Of a stretch of DNA of 64,000 nucleotides, positions 44,768-53,296 are shown in pieces. The DNA lies in contig JBDWFY010000005.1 in the NCBI GenBank assembly GCA_039976075.1, positions 1 through 64,000 on the forward strand, read 5' to 3'. Position numbers and translations under genes: made by a program. How positions within the stretch are numbered: position 1 is the stretch's first letter; each line of letters starts with the position of its first letter. Origin of the DNA: JBDWFY01 sp039976075 (GTDB lineage Bacteria; Pseudomonadota; Alphaproteobacteria; Rhizobiales; Stappiaceae). A model generated the notes under the pieces. It made no database searches. It saw nothing but the letters and a program-made list of their open reading frames with translations, and was not told the DNA's origin.

Positions 44768-46222
44768 CTACTGAGAGAGGACAGCGCTGATTTCATCGAC
44801 ACCGCGTCGGATGGTTGGGGCATCTGCGCCTGAAAAACCAATGATCAGTCCTGTTTCAGGACGCTGAAGATACGTTGCTGAAAGAGCAGAAACACCTACG
44901 CCTCGTTGCTGCAACAGACGAGCGATATGCTGATCATCTTCATTGTTCTTGAACCTCGCCACGAGCTGAATTCCCCCTGCAGGTAAAAAGACGTCCATCC
45001 GGTTACCAAGTCGTGCCCGCAGAGCGTTGCACAAAGCCAACCCTCTTTCCTGATATGCCAGTCTGATTTTCCGCAAATGCGATCTGTAATGCCCGGCAGC
45101 CATGAAATCAGCCAGCGCAGCCTGGCTTGGCGCGCTCGCCATCATGCCCATATTCCGGATTGCCTGAGACAATTGTTCGGACAGATTGGCAGGAACCACC
45201 ATGTAGGCAACCCGTATGCCCGGCAGCATGGTCTTGGCGAAGGTGCCCAGATAAATAACCTCCGGCCCGGCAGCCAACCCCTGCAGCGACGCAACGGGAC
45301 GGCCGGAGAACAGAAATTCACTGTCATAATCGTCTTCAAGAATGAACGCCCCGCTTGTTCGGGCCAGTTCAATAAAGGCGAGCCTGCGCGCCAAAGGCAT
45401 TGCAAAGCCCAGCGGGTACTGATGGGAAGGAGTCAGATAAATCAATTGTGGAGTCGGTCCCTGGTTGCCCGTCGGTGGTATAGCCCCCTCATTGTCGACG
45501 GGAAGCGGCAGAACATTGAGGTCCGCATTGGCAAACGCACCGCGCGCGCCAAGATACCCCGGCTCCTCGATAAAGGCGGTTTCGCCGGGATCGGCAAAAC
45601 ACTGAGCCAGCAGCGCAAGAGAGGCCTGCGTGGAGCTTGTGACAAGCACTTGTTCAGGCACCGCCTTCACACCGCGTTCCTCGGCAAGATAACGAGCCAG
45701 CAATTCCCGCAGCCCCGGCAAACCCGCAACATGGCGATAAAAGACATCGTCCTGAGACATCAGACGCGAAACGCGCCGCAAGGATCTGGCCCAGGTTTCC
45801 CTTGGAAACAGGTCGAACGCCGGTACACCCGGCTCCAGTATCCCACCATCAACGGGACGCAGTTTCTCTCGCGGATTGACACAGAGACTGTTACCGCGCG
45901 CAGAGAGTGTTTTGATGACTGTTTCTCCTGCCGATAGAGAATTTGTCATGCCATCAAGCGGTTGCCGGTTCGCTATGACAGGTGCCGCGCCGGTTCGAAT
46001 ATCAACCACGGTCTCCGATTTGAGCAGCTCATAGGCTGTATTGACTGTGTTTCTCGATACTCCCAGACTGGAGGCTAGTTTCCGGCTTGACGGCAGGCGT
46101 CGCCCCGCCGGCAGCACACCATCACGCACGGCAATACACACCTGCCGGTAGATCTGCTCGGAAAGAGGCAAACGGGACTCTCTATCCAGATCAACGATAC
46201 CCTGAAGCAACTGGTCCCTCAT
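44768..46222 (-). CDS. MocR/PdxR-type GntR regulator with aminotransferase domain
   Basis: MocR proteins join a winged helix-turn-helix to a fold-type I aminotransferase domain that binds PLP as effector. The protein has 484 residues. The GntR domain spans about 15-80 (LPLSEQIYRQVCIAVRDG, SSRKLASSLGVSRNTVNTAYELL). The aminotransferase-like part runs from about 120 to the end, with YLTPSHQYPLGFAMP, LEDDYDSEF and the probable PLP lysine in LGTFAKTMLPGIRVAY. ATG 46222 starts the conserved region. It is divergent from a flavin-nucleotide-binding protein gene, its probable target. The effector is unknown; regulation of vitamin B6 metabolism is one possibility. Confidence 0.9.
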   Translation of the reverse strand: MRDQLLQGIVDLDRESRLPLSEQIYRQVCIAVRDGVLPAGRRLPSSRKLASSLGVSRNTVNTAYELLKSETVVDIRTGAAPVIANRQPLDGMTNSLSAGETVIKTLSARGNSLCVNPREKLRPVDGGILEPGVPAFDLFPRETWARSLRRVSRLMSQDDVFYRHVAGLPGLRELLARYLAEERGVKAVPEQVLVTSSTQASLALLAQCFADPGETAFIEEPGYLGARGAFANADLNVLPLPVDNEGAIPPTGNQGPTPQLIYLTPSHQYPLGFAMPLARRLAFIELARTSGAFILEDDYDSEFLFSGRPVASLQGLAAGPEVIYLGTFAKTMLPGIRVAYMVVPANLSEQLSQAIRNMGMMASAPSQAALADFMAAGHYRSHLRKIRLAYQERGLALCNALRARLGNRMDVFLPAGGIQLVARFKNNEDDQHIARLLQQRGVGVSALSATYLQRPETGLIIGFSGADAPTIRRGVDEISAVLSQ

Positions 46223-46244
46223 TTTTAATAAAACCTGATCTATT

Positions 46245-46254
46245 ACCAGACCAG
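46245..46254. promoter_or_regulatory. Tandem ACCAG repeat between divergent genes
   Basis: ACCAGACCAG lies in the 89-bp gap between the MocR-type regulator and the flavin-binding gene. Read on the regulator's strand it is CTGGTCTGGT; MocR operators often contain direct repeats with CTGG cores. Suggestive only. Confidence 0.3.
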
Positions 46255-46311
46255 TTATAACGCATAGTGCGCCCCTCAGGTATCCCCTTTCCAGTTTTTT
46301 TGAGAATGGCC

Positions 46312-46974
46312 ATGAACACTCCAGCATTTCCGATCGAAGCCTATTCAAAAGTCCGCAACAGCACGCGGGCACACTATGATCGACAAACGATCCTTCCCAT
46401 TTTGGATAGTGGACTGATGGCCCATGTGGGGTTTGTCATTGATGGAAGGCCGATGGTCATCCCGATGGCATACGCACGGATCGGCGATGTTCTGTATATT
46501 CACGGAGCGAAAGCAACACGGATTATCAAGAAGCAGGAAGATCGTGCTGCCGCCTGTGTGACAATCACGCTGCTGGACGGTCTGGTTGTGGGGCGGTCCG
46601 CTTTTCACCACTCAGCCAATTACCGGTCCGTCGTGGTGCATGGATTGTTGCGCCCCGTTATCGACGAAGTCGAAAAAGAACAGGCGTTGATTGCCATCAC
46701 CAACCACCTTTTACCGGGTCGCTGGGATGAGGTTCGACCGATGAATGAGAAAGAACTGAAGTCAACCGGGGTGCTGGCGCTTGATATCCAGAGCGCGTCG
46801 GCAAAAATCAGACAAGGCCAGCCTATTGACGAGGATGAAGACTACGACCTGCCCTATTGGGGCGGTGTTGTTCCCGTAACTCAGTCCCTGGGACAACCAC
46901 TTGATGACGGTCGTCTTGCTGAGGGAGCGGAAGTCCCCGCTTCGCTTTCCCTGGCGCAAAAGAAGTTTGCCTGA
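46312..46974 (+). CDS. Pyridoxamine 5'-phosphate oxidase-family flavin-binding protein
   Basis: This 220-residue split-barrel protein belongs to the NimA-like/PNPOx-like group that binds FMN or related flavins. Conserved features are KVRNSTRAHYDRQTILPILD, MAHVGFVIDGRPMVIPMAYARIGDVLYIHGAKATR and VVVHGLLRPVIDEVEK. The substrate is unknown. ATG 46312 is preferred, with GAGA 6 nt upstream; ATG 46306 is the alternative. Divergence from a MocR-type regulator argues that the pair forms a small regulated unit. The C-terminal 40 residues are polar and lie outside the fold. Confidence 0.88.
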   Translation: MNTPAFPIEAYSKVRNSTRAHYDRQTILPILDSGLMAHVGFVIDGRPMVIPMAYARIGDVLYIHGAKATRIIKKQEDRAAACVTITLLDGLVVGRSAFHHSANYRSVVVHGLLRPVIDEVEKEQALIAITNHLLPGRWDEVRPMNEKELKSTGVLALDIQSASAKIRQGQPIDEDEDYDLPYWGGVVPVTQSLGQPLDDGRLAEGAEVPASLSLAQKKFA

Positions 46975-47107
46975 CAGAGAACATAAAGCGCCCGCCTGTT
47001 GCTCTACATAAGATCAGCGCAACAGGCGGGCGGTTATTCAATCCGGCGCTTGATGCGGTCACGCCGGAATATCCGGGGCAGTTCGCCCCTTCAAGGATCT
47101 GAACGGA

Positions 47108-47638
47108 TCAGGCAACACCGCCTATGATGCGTTTGATCTTTTTGCAGTACCGAGCACTCACAGGGTTCATACGCTTGGCATAGTGACCCGCATTGTATCT
47201 CAGGATCGTCCCACAGAGATCGCCGCCGGCTCTCCGACGTGCTTCAGCCAGATATCGCATACCCCATTCCAGATTTGTTTCCGGCTTGTACAGAGCCTGC
47301 GTGCTTCCCCGATATCCCATACCACGGGCTGTCGCAGGTTTGATCTGCATCAGTCCCACTTCGCCAGCGCTCCCACGCGAGCGAGGGTTGTAGTTACTTT
47401 CGACAGTCACAACGGCATGAGCCAACTCAGTCGGAACACCATGCTTTTTTGCTGTTTTCTTAACGAGGGTCTGGAGCTTGTCACCCTTGCTTTCTTTGGG
47501 ACTGGATTTGGATAACCGCTCTGTCTGCTTTTTCGTATCAGGCTTTCTCAGATCATCATCTTCCGAGACGGCAGGCTGTGCAGAGATTATTATTGCGAAA
47601 AGACCGGCCACGGCCAGTTTCGAGGATGTACGGATCAT
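47108..47638 (-). CDS. Lytic transglycosylase (SLT domain)
   Basis: This is a periplasmic enzyme that cleaves peptidoglycan glycan strands to anhydro-muropeptides. The 176-residue precursor has a signal peptide (VAGLFAIIISAQPAVSE), a charged linker rich in K and S, and a goose-lysozyme-like SLT domain. That domain contains AVVTVESNYNPRSRGSAGE with the catalytic glutamate, VGLMQIKPATARGMGY, and LRYNAGHYAKR. The domain is short but complete in its motifs. It is followed upstream by the AmpD-like amidase gene on the same strand, so both belong to a wall-turnover group. Confidence 0.94.
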   Translation of the reverse strand: MIRTSSKLAVAGLFAIIISAQPAVSEDDDLRKPDTKKQTERLSKSSPKESKGDKLQTLVKKTAKKHGVPTELAHAVVTVESNYNPRSRGSAGEVGLMQIKPATARGMGYRGSTQALYKPETNLEWGMRYLAEARRRAGGDLCGTILRYNAGHYAKRMNPVSARYCKKIKRIIGGVA

Positions 47639-47959
47639 TCAATTGCCTTGTGATGAGTAATTTTGACCGGCGGTATCGGGTATGGATTCGGCAAAATTGT
47701 GCACTCGAAATCACGAAATATTACATCTTTTGCGGTTGATTATGTGCAATACCGCACTTTTTAGTTGTATTTTTGGTCAAATAACAGCGAAAAAGTCATA
47801 TTATGGCACTTTTTGGTATAATTGATGGCAAGAACAAGACCATTGAATGCTGCATCGCAACATGTGACCAGCAACCCCACGGGCTGGCCAGGCAGGTAAA
47901 ACTGGCTTCCTGACACGCCTGCGCCAAAATCCTCTGCCGCTACAAGAATAATGGTCGTA
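47639..47959. other. AT-rich intergenic stretch between two wall-turnover genes
   Basis: This 321-bp gap has no supported gene. It has a perfect 6-bp inverted repeat (TGCGGT/ACCGCA, around 47731-47756) and two copies of GCACTTTTT (near 47754 and 47809). The lytic transglycosylase promoter should lie here. Confidence 0.4.
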
Positions 47960-48721
47960 TCAAACAAGCTCCGAGCGCAATTTCAGCAACTGGTGCAGGC
48001 TCGTGATAGTCGACATGTCGGCGATCCCGTCGACCTGCACTTGCCGATGATGCCGCTGAAACGCTTCTACGCAGGTTTTCGTATAGTGATCGAAATTCCC
48101 TGAAACCCGCAGATCGAATCCGTATAGGCCAAGCATAGACTGCAACGCTTCGACAGGCTGGCCCTGGTCTCCTTCCTGCAAAAACCGCCCCCCTGTGAGG
48201 GGCACCTGCGAAGTCCATAGTCCGATACCTTCTCCAGCCAGCCGCTCCCATGGAAAGAGCTCGCCAGGATCTTCTTTGCGCTCCGGAGCAACATCCGAAT
48301 GAGCCAGAATGTTTTCAGATACGATCTGGCGCCGGTCACAAATATCCTTGCAAAGCGTGATGACAGTAGCAATTTGCGCTTCGGGAAATGCGCGATAACC
48401 GTGTTCATGGCCCGGATTGTCAATCTCTATACCGATGGATTGGGAGTTGATATCGGTTTTCCCCTTCCAGTAAGAAGCACCGGCATGCCATGCTCTAGCT
48501 TCTTCGGCGACCAGTTGAACGGTCCGGCCGTCTTCAAATATGAAGTAGTGACACGACACCTGGCTTTTCTCGCTACAGAGCCATTGTAGCGCGGCCTCGC
48601 CATCGGGCATTCCGGTATAGTGCAGGATAAGCATGTCCAGCGGTACATCTGCTGCCCGGGCTCCGAAATTCGGCGAAGGTCGAATTTCATCGCACACTGT
48701 ACTGTCGGCTTTGAATAACAT
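47960..48721 (-). CDS. N-acetylmuramoyl-L-alanine amidase (AmpD-like) with peptidoglycan-binding domain
   Basis: This zinc amidase separates the peptide from (anhydro)muramic acid in wall recycling. The protein has 253 residues. The amidase_2 domain (about 10-165) has zinc-site segments LILHYTGM and ENILAHSDVAPERKEDPGELFPW, plus GIEIDNPGH. A PG_binding_1 domain follows (LQEGDQGQPVEALQSMLGLYG ... VEAFQRHHRQVQVDGIAD). No signal peptide is visible, so it is likely cytoplasmic, as AmpD is. It lies 44 bp downstream of the DjlA-like gene. Confidence 0.95.
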   Translation of the reverse strand: MLFKADSTVCDEIRPSPNFGARAADVPLDMLILHYTGMPDGEAALQWLCSEKSQVSCHYFIFEDGRTVQLVAEEARAWHAGASYWKGKTDINSQSIGIEIDNPGHEHGYRAFPEAQIATVITLCKDICDRRQIVSENILAHSDVAPERKEDPGELFPWERLAGEGIGLWTSQVPLTGGRFLQEGDQGQPVEALQSMLGLYGFDLRVSGNFDHYTKTCVEAFQRHHRQVQVDGIADMSTITSLHQLLKLRSELV

Positions 48722-48765
48722 TTTGTTCTTATCCAGCTGCCATCTCCTTAAGCAGTCTTAAGAGA

Positions 48766-49458
48766 CTACAAACGGCGTTCGGCTGAAATTTTTTCCCAGG
48801 CCAGATTGAGTGCAACCAGACGGTCTTGTGCAATCCGGACAAATTCTTCCGGTACTCCGCGCGCAATCATACGATCTGGATGGGTCTCCACCACCAGCAT
48901 GCGGTGTCGTTTCTTGACCGCCTCATCGCTGGCGTCAGGTTCTATACCAAGAACAAGGTATGGGTCCGACCCTTCAGAGACGTGGCGGGCTTTGATCTGG
49001 TTGAAACACCGCGACCCAATGTCAAAAATTTCAGCAACACGCGACAGGAACGCCATTTCAGATTCATGAATGAGACCATCGGCCTTCGCGATGTGAAATA
49101 AACCATCAAGGATATCAATCAGCGTATCCTGATCCTCAGGGAATAGCTCAACAACCCGTCGCGCATAGGTTTCGTATCCAGCAACATCCTGTTTGGCGAG
49201 ATCATAGAGTCTGGAAACATTCCGCTCTTCTCCCGGCGGGATGTCGAAAATATCGCGAAACGCCAGCACTTCATCGGCGGTCACCACGCCGTCGGCCTTT
49301 GCCATTTTTGCGGAAATTGCAATCATCGCAACGGTGAAAGCCACCGTCCGCCGTCCGTCTTCGATCGGTGATACAAGGCCGCCAAGCCAATCAATCAATT
49401 GGGCGCCGCCCGTGCCAATGGCAGAGAGCGCAACGCCGATATTCGTCCAGATGCTCAT
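48766..49458 (-). CDS. DjlA-like co-chaperone (TerB and J domains)
   Basis: This 230-residue protein has a TerB-like helical domain (about 30-150; AISAKMAKADGVVTADEV ... LFHIAKADGLIHESEMAFL) and a C-terminal J domain with the HPD motif at about 193-195 (VETHPDRM). J domains stimulate the ATPase of DnaK. A short hydrophobic stretch near residues 5-30 could associate with the membrane as in DjlA. It precedes the amidase gene in the same direction. Homologues near rnpB and the dcw cluster are usual in related genomes (recollection, not checked). Confidence 0.93.
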   Translation of the reverse strand: MSIWTNIGVALSAIGTGGAQLIDWLGGLVSPIEDGRRTVAFTVAMIAISAKMAKADGVVTADEVLAFRDIFDIPPGEERNVSRLYDLAKQDVAGYETYARRVVELFPEDQDTLIDILDGLFHIAKADGLIHESEMAFLSRVAEIFDIGSRCFNQIKARHVSEGSDPYLVLGIEPDASDEAVKKRHRMLVVETHPDRMIARGVPEEFVRIAQDRLVALNLAWEKISAERRL

Positions 49459-49634
49459 AGAAAACCTTGCCCAAAACAGGGAGGTATCGCAATTCCCTGC
49501 TTCCCGTCATCACAGAATAGACGATTCTGAAGAGGAGCTACATAGATTTTATGAGAAGACAGATTTGGCGCAGAATATCAACCGTGCGGCCGCAAAATTC
49601 GCACTCAAATCATCAATTTATACATCGATTACCG

Positions 49635-50060
49635 TCAAGAAATTCGTTTCTTTAGAACGAGCAACACGGCGCCTGCAGAATCGCGCAACTGCAGTCCATC
49701 CTGTGTAACCGAGAAACCCTGAACAGCGGCGAGCGACTCGCCAAAGTGTTCTTCAAAGGCAATGGCGTCCTCGCTACACATCATCCGTGTGGTTGGAAGG
49801 TGAGCAATGGAGAGAACATCACTGTCAATCGACCAGGATCCCATCATTCGATTGCACCCGCTAAATGCCTGCAAACGTTGACCCGGCTTGAATGATATTG
49901 TCGGAACGGAATCCGATTGAGCAACCGGATTTCCTTTCTCATCAAGAATGGTCCAGTTTCCTATCAACTTGCTGGAGACATCTTTTCCGCCGGCCTGCGA
50001 CGCCAAAAACGCCATGCCAGTTATGGCAATTGCCGCCAGAAGTCCTTTCCAAAGAGACAT
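49635..50060 (-). CDS. META domain-containing protein (HslJ-like)
   Basis: This 141-residue secreted protein has an N-terminal hydrophobic signal (LLAAIAITGMAFLASQA). Its single META domain has IGNWTILDEKGNPVA, SGCNRMMGSWSID and the TRMMCSEDAIAFEEHF segment characteristic of HslJ-like proteins. HslJ in E. coli is linked to heat and novobiocin response, and the molecular role is unknown. The ATG at 50060 has a weak ribosome site (GAGTGCTCGATG context). It stands alone. Confidence 0.9.
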   Translation of the reverse strand: MSLWKGLLAAIAITGMAFLASQAGGKDVSSKLIGNWTILDEKGNPVAQSDSVPTISFKPGQRLQAFSGCNRMMGSWSIDSDVLSIAHLPTTRMMCSEDAIAFEEHFGESLAAVQGFSVTQDGLQLRDSAGAVLLVLKKRIS

Positions 50061-50518
50061 CGAGCACTCCGATAAATCTGCTCTACAACGCTTCGTATTC
50101 TATGAAACACCAGTTTGTTCACTTCGTGACGTGACCGATTCCACCCAGAGAAAACCAACGTGCGATGGGGATAGTTTGCTCGCAATGCGGCAAACAATTC
50201 TGAGCGCTGATTTAAGTTCTCTAAATTCTACAACTAGATGAGCCCTTCAAGGGTTCCCTGACCTCTGTTCGCTTCACCGGGATTGAATCTTTTTTTGACA
50301 GCGCCTTCTTCGTTCAATGGCAATATTTGACCGTCTTGATCGTCCCTGAATCCATGTATTTGCCACATTCTCCCTTATGCTTAAATTCCAGTGGGGTGTG
50401 GATTCCCTGGTCGGTAATTCCGTCCCACTGTAAAAAAGCGGCGCCGGGTGCAGGGGAATGTTTGGGATACCTGGATTATGCCAAAATCAAAAAAGTCATA
50501 CGCAGGAGTAGCGATCAA
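50061..50518. other. Intergenic stretch upstream of the DUF1653-like gene
   Basis: This 458-bp gap between divergent genes holds no recognised gene. A TTGACA at 50295-50300 on the plus strand could be a -35, but no good -10 follows at normal spacing (CAATAT is 20 bp away). The frame of the next gene stays open from 50327, encoding a cysteine-containing segment with no family similarity. Confidence 0.35.
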
Positions 50519-50725
50519 ATGGCCGAACTGTACAAGCAATATAACGGCGCAGTGGTCCGGGTATTAGGCAAAGCGGTGCAAGCCGATACTGGTGATAATC
50601 TGATTTTATATGTCCACAATGACGGTGAACCGGGTGTTCATGCTCAGCCTGAAAACACATTTTGGGGTGATGTTGAATTTAACGGTCAACGACACAAACG
50701 TTTTACTGAAGTAGCCATCCAGTAA
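50519..50725 (+). CDS. DUF1653-like small protein
   Basis: This 68-residue protein reads LYKQYNGAVVRVLGKAVQADTGDNLILYVHNDGE, then ENTFWGDVEFNGQRHKRFTEV. That matches the DUF1653 pattern (Y-x-H-Y-K-G-x-x-Y-x-V-[LI]-G x-A, then T-x-E-x-x-V-x-Y, then a frame-closing W/F region). The family is small, single-domain and of unknown function. ATG 50519 has AGGAG about 10 nt upstream. A longer frame from 50327 exists but its extra 64 residues are unlike the family. It has no co-oriented neighbours. Confidence 0.6.
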   Translation: MAELYKQYNGAVVRVLGKAVQADTGDNLILYVHNDGEPGVHAQPENTFWGDVEFNGQRHKRFTEVAIQ

Positions 50726-51077
50726 ATTTACCATCCGCGCAGACGTCCCAGACAGGGATTGAGGCCTTACTCCCGTGCGGAGTATCAAAGAAAACGGTTC
50801 AATCGGATTTTGTATGAATTCGTATCCGATTGGACCCGGTCAAACCGACAACCCCTATTTTCGAGTTCAAAATCGCTTCGCCGCAAGCCCCTTCAAACGG
50901 GTCCAAGAACATTCCCTTTCTTTCCCCTTTCCGCATACATTCCTTCATAGTCATCGGATCAGTATTTTAGCGCCACGTTCTTCTTTTCAATGGCTGCTTC
51001 TCGATGGGGTTGAGCATTCGGTGATGGCTGGCGGCTGCAACGGGCCGTCAGCCTTGGCAATTGCTGGTGAGTAAAAC
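50726..51077. other. Intergenic stretch with an inverted repeat
   Basis: This 352-bp gap between convergent genes has no supported gene on either strand. It contains AATCGGAT (50801-50808) and ATCCGATT (50824-50831), perfect 8-bp arms with a 15-bp spacer and no T-run. Confidence 0.4.
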
Positions 51078-51935
51078 TCAGAACTTGCCGTTTTGATTGG
51101 CCGCCGTATCTGCCGGTACGATCGGTGAAATCACATCCCAATGTTCGGCAATTTTTCCATTATCAACTCGGAATAGGTCGTAAAACGCAGTGGGCGCGTC
51201 AGCCACGGTGCCTTCAGACAGCGTCAGAACGAAGTTTCCCTCACCATAGACCTGATGCAGTTTGTCAATGCGCATTGTGATGCCTGCCTCTGCCAGTGTC
51301 TTCAAGCCCGCTGTCAAACCGCTGAGCCCATCCCCAATACTGGAATTGTGTTGAATGTACGCATCGCCATCGAAGTAAGCGCCGATCTTTTCAAACGCAC
51401 CGCCAATCAGAACCTGGCTGACAAAGTCGCTCACAAGCGCTTTGTTGGCATCCGTCAGATCCGGATCAATGACGTCAACCGGTCCATCTGTCTGCGTCCG
51501 GCCGGAGGGGTTTTTGTCGGCGACGGGTGAGAGATTATCCCAATGCTCGACGATCTTGCCCCCCTCTACCCGGAACACGTCAAAGGCAACCAGCGGCACG
51601 GGACCAAAGCCCTCATAAATACCGTGGGTTATGCCGATATCTCCGTCGACAATGAACCTGATCATTTGATAGTTGAATGCCGGATTTCCAGCGATCGCCT
51701 GTTGCGCCAAACCTTTCAATCCATCCAGGCCGGAAGGCACAGCTTGATTATGTTGAATGTAGGGTTCACCGAAATAGGTATCGACGGCGGCAACATTCTT
51801 GTTGACCATCAATTCTGTCATGGCTGTCTTCACCATCTCTCCGCTGTGTTGAGTACTTTTGACCTTGTCGGCTTGAGCGACCGTGAAAACCGATAATGAA
51901 AGCAAACCAGCCGTCGCAAGAGTATAAAAATTCAC
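51078..51935 (-). CDS. Secreted SnoaL-like protein with duplicated domain
   Basis: This 285-residue protein has a signal peptide (FYTLATAGLLSLSVFTVAQA) and two SnoaL-like (NTF2-fold) units in tandem. Unit 1 (about 30-150) has YFGEPYIQHNQAVPSGLDGLKG and FDVFRVEGGKIVEHWDNLSPV. Unit 2 (about 165-275) has YFDGDAYIQHNSSIGDGLSGL and YDLFRVDNGKIAEHWDVISPI. The near-identical motifs show internal duplication. SnoaL-like folds act as cyclases, hydrolases or binding proteins; the function here is unknown. GTG 51935 is chosen because GGAG lies 9 nt upstream and it starts the signal peptide. It is divergent from a LysR regulator. Confidence 0.88.
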   Translation of the reverse strand: MNFYTLATAGLLSLSVFTVAQADKVKSTQHSGEMVKTAMTELMVNKNVAAVDTYFGEPYIQHNQAVPSGLDGLKGLAQQAIAGNPAFNYQMIRFIVDGDIGITHGIYEGFGPVPLVAFDVFRVEGGKIVEHWDNLSPVADKNPSGRTQTDGPVDVIDPDLTDANKALVSDFVSQVLIGGAFEKIGAYFDGDAYIQHNSSIGDGLSGLTAGLKTLAEAGITMRIDKLHQVYGEGNFVLTLSEGTVADAPTAFYDLFRVDNGKIAEHWDVISPIVPADTAANQNGKF

Positions 51936-52029
51936 GGGTTCAATCTCCCTTGTTGCATGTTGGAGCCTATTCGCAACGGAGAGATGCGCCTTTTTCAATT
52001 AAATGATAATATGCCTTAAATCGTTTTTA

Positions 52030-52057
52030 TTGTTCGATTTTTTGATGGAATGAACAA
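52030..52057. promoter_or_regulatory. Inverted repeat between SnoaL-like and lysR genes
   Basis: TTGTTC (52030-52035) and GAACAA (52052-52057) form perfect 6-bp arms 16 bp apart, just ahead of the LysR start. An autoregulatory LysR site is plausible but the spacing is longer than usual. Confidence 0.35.
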
Positions 52058-52059
52058 AC

Positions 52060-52995
52060 GTGATTGATCATCTGCGCGCGATGGCGGTGTTTGCGACGGT
52101 TGCCGAGGTGGGTTCCTTCCGAGCCGCGGCCCAACGACTGGGCTCGTCAGCTTCCGTGATCAGCCATCATGTGACGGCCCTTGAGAGGCACCTGGATGTC
52201 CCGCTGATTTATCGGACAACGCGTAAATTAAGCCTCACGACGGCGGGTGAGCGGCTTGCAATACGGGCCCGCGCCATGGTTGAGGCAGCGGAACTCGGTT
52301 TTGGTGAGATCAGTCAACAAAGCAACAGCCTGGTCGGCAGTTTGAAAATCACAGCGCCGGCTATTCTTCAATACGCGCGGTTTGTGACCCGTGTTTCAAC
52401 ATTCATGCGACATCACCCGAAAGTTGACATCAGACTGACATTTACCGATCGGCGCATCAACATTGTCGAAGAAGGATTGGACCTGGCCTTTCGGGTCGGA
52501 CAACTGGAGGATTCCTCGTTGATATCTCGCAAACTTGCCCAGGGCAGGCTGCAGGTATGTGCGTCACCACGTTATCTCCAGAACGTGGGCCATCCGCAAA
52601 ATCCAAAGGACCTTGAACGACTTGAGTTGATAGACCTAGTCGCCGTATCTACCAAAATATTGTTCAAATCCACCACCCCGCCCCTTAGAGAGTACGAAGT
52701 CAGGATGCGGCATCGAATTTCGGTCGATTCAGGGTTTGCTGCTCGGAGAATGGCTGAGGAAGATTGCGGTGTCGTGATGCTGCCGGATTTTTTCGTTCAG
52801 CAAGCCATAGCAGAACAACAGCTGGTCGAAATCCTGTGCGATCAATGGCACGCGCCTACCTATGGAATCTACGCAGTCTGGCCTCCGAATACCGGGTCCA
52901 ACAATCTTCGATCGGCGTTCCTACAGTTTATTGCTGATATTGCCCGTTCAGACGTTGACGCAGATTTGTCAGCCACCAGTGGCAACGCACAATAG
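52060..52995 (+). CDS. LysR family transcriptional regulator
   Basis: This 311-residue regulator has a winged helix-turn-helix (MAVFATVAEVGSFRAAAQRLGSSASVISHHVTALERHL, about 8-45). The linker helix and the effector domain follow (SLKITAPAILQYARFV ... VDIRLTFTDRRINIVEEGLDLAFRVGQLEDSSLI, about 93-300). The pattern fits the AaeR/DmlR-like subgroup. GTG 52060 starts the conserved helix. Divergence from the SnoaL-like gene makes that gene the probable target. Confidence 0.94.
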   Translation: MIDHLRAMAVFATVAEVGSFRAAAQRLGSSASVISHHVTALERHLDVPLIYRTTRKLSLTTAGERLAIRARAMVEAAELGFGEISQQSNSLVGSLKITAPAILQYARFVTRVSTFMRHHPKVDIRLTFTDRRINIVEEGLDLAFRVGQLEDSSLISRKLAQGRLQVCASPRYLQNVGHPQNPKDLERLELIDLVAVSTKILFKSTTPPLREYEVRMRHRISVDSGFAARRMAEEDCGVVMLPDFFVQQAIAEQQLVEILCDQWHAPTYGIYAVWPPNTGSNNLRSAFLQFIADIARSDVDADLSATSGNAQ

Positions 52996-53296
52996 CAACA
53001 CTGGGCAGCAAGGTTGCGGCCTTGTTCTGGATCTGTTGATAGTTGATTCAATACGGATTTAATCTCGTTCTAATTTCGAACGATCTTATTTATGAGACCG
53101 GTGTTTCGGGGAAGTTAAACCATCGACAGCCGAGGTGCGTGCCCCTTGAATGTGCGCTCACCGCATGCCGGGAAAGAATTGAAGCGTCACAGCCCGGTTC
53201 AATTGAAATCTATCCAAACTTTCGGAAAGCTTCGAGTTCCATCGCCAAACGCATCTGCAACTCAGATAATTTCTTTTTCAGAGACTTACGTTCACC
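52996..53296. other. Intergenic stretch after lysR
   Basis: This 301-bp gap between convergent genes has no supported gene. TCGTTC (53065-53070) and GAACGA (53078-53083) make a 6-bp stem followed by TCTTATTTAT, a weak terminator candidate for lysR. Confidence 0.4.

Noticed and set aside
44270..44833. Plus-strand open frame across the rnpB locus
   Set aside because: The region has the conserved RNase P RNA core and P1 helix on the minus strand; the peptide has no family look.
45077..45937. Plus-strand 286-codon frame opposite the MocR-type regulator
   Set aside because: The opposite strand encodes a complete aminotransferase-like domain; no independent evidence supports this frame.
47761..47967. 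Minus-strand 68-codon frame after the amidase gene
   Set aside because: It overlaps the amidase stop, lacks a ribosome site, and the sequence is AT-rich without domain features.
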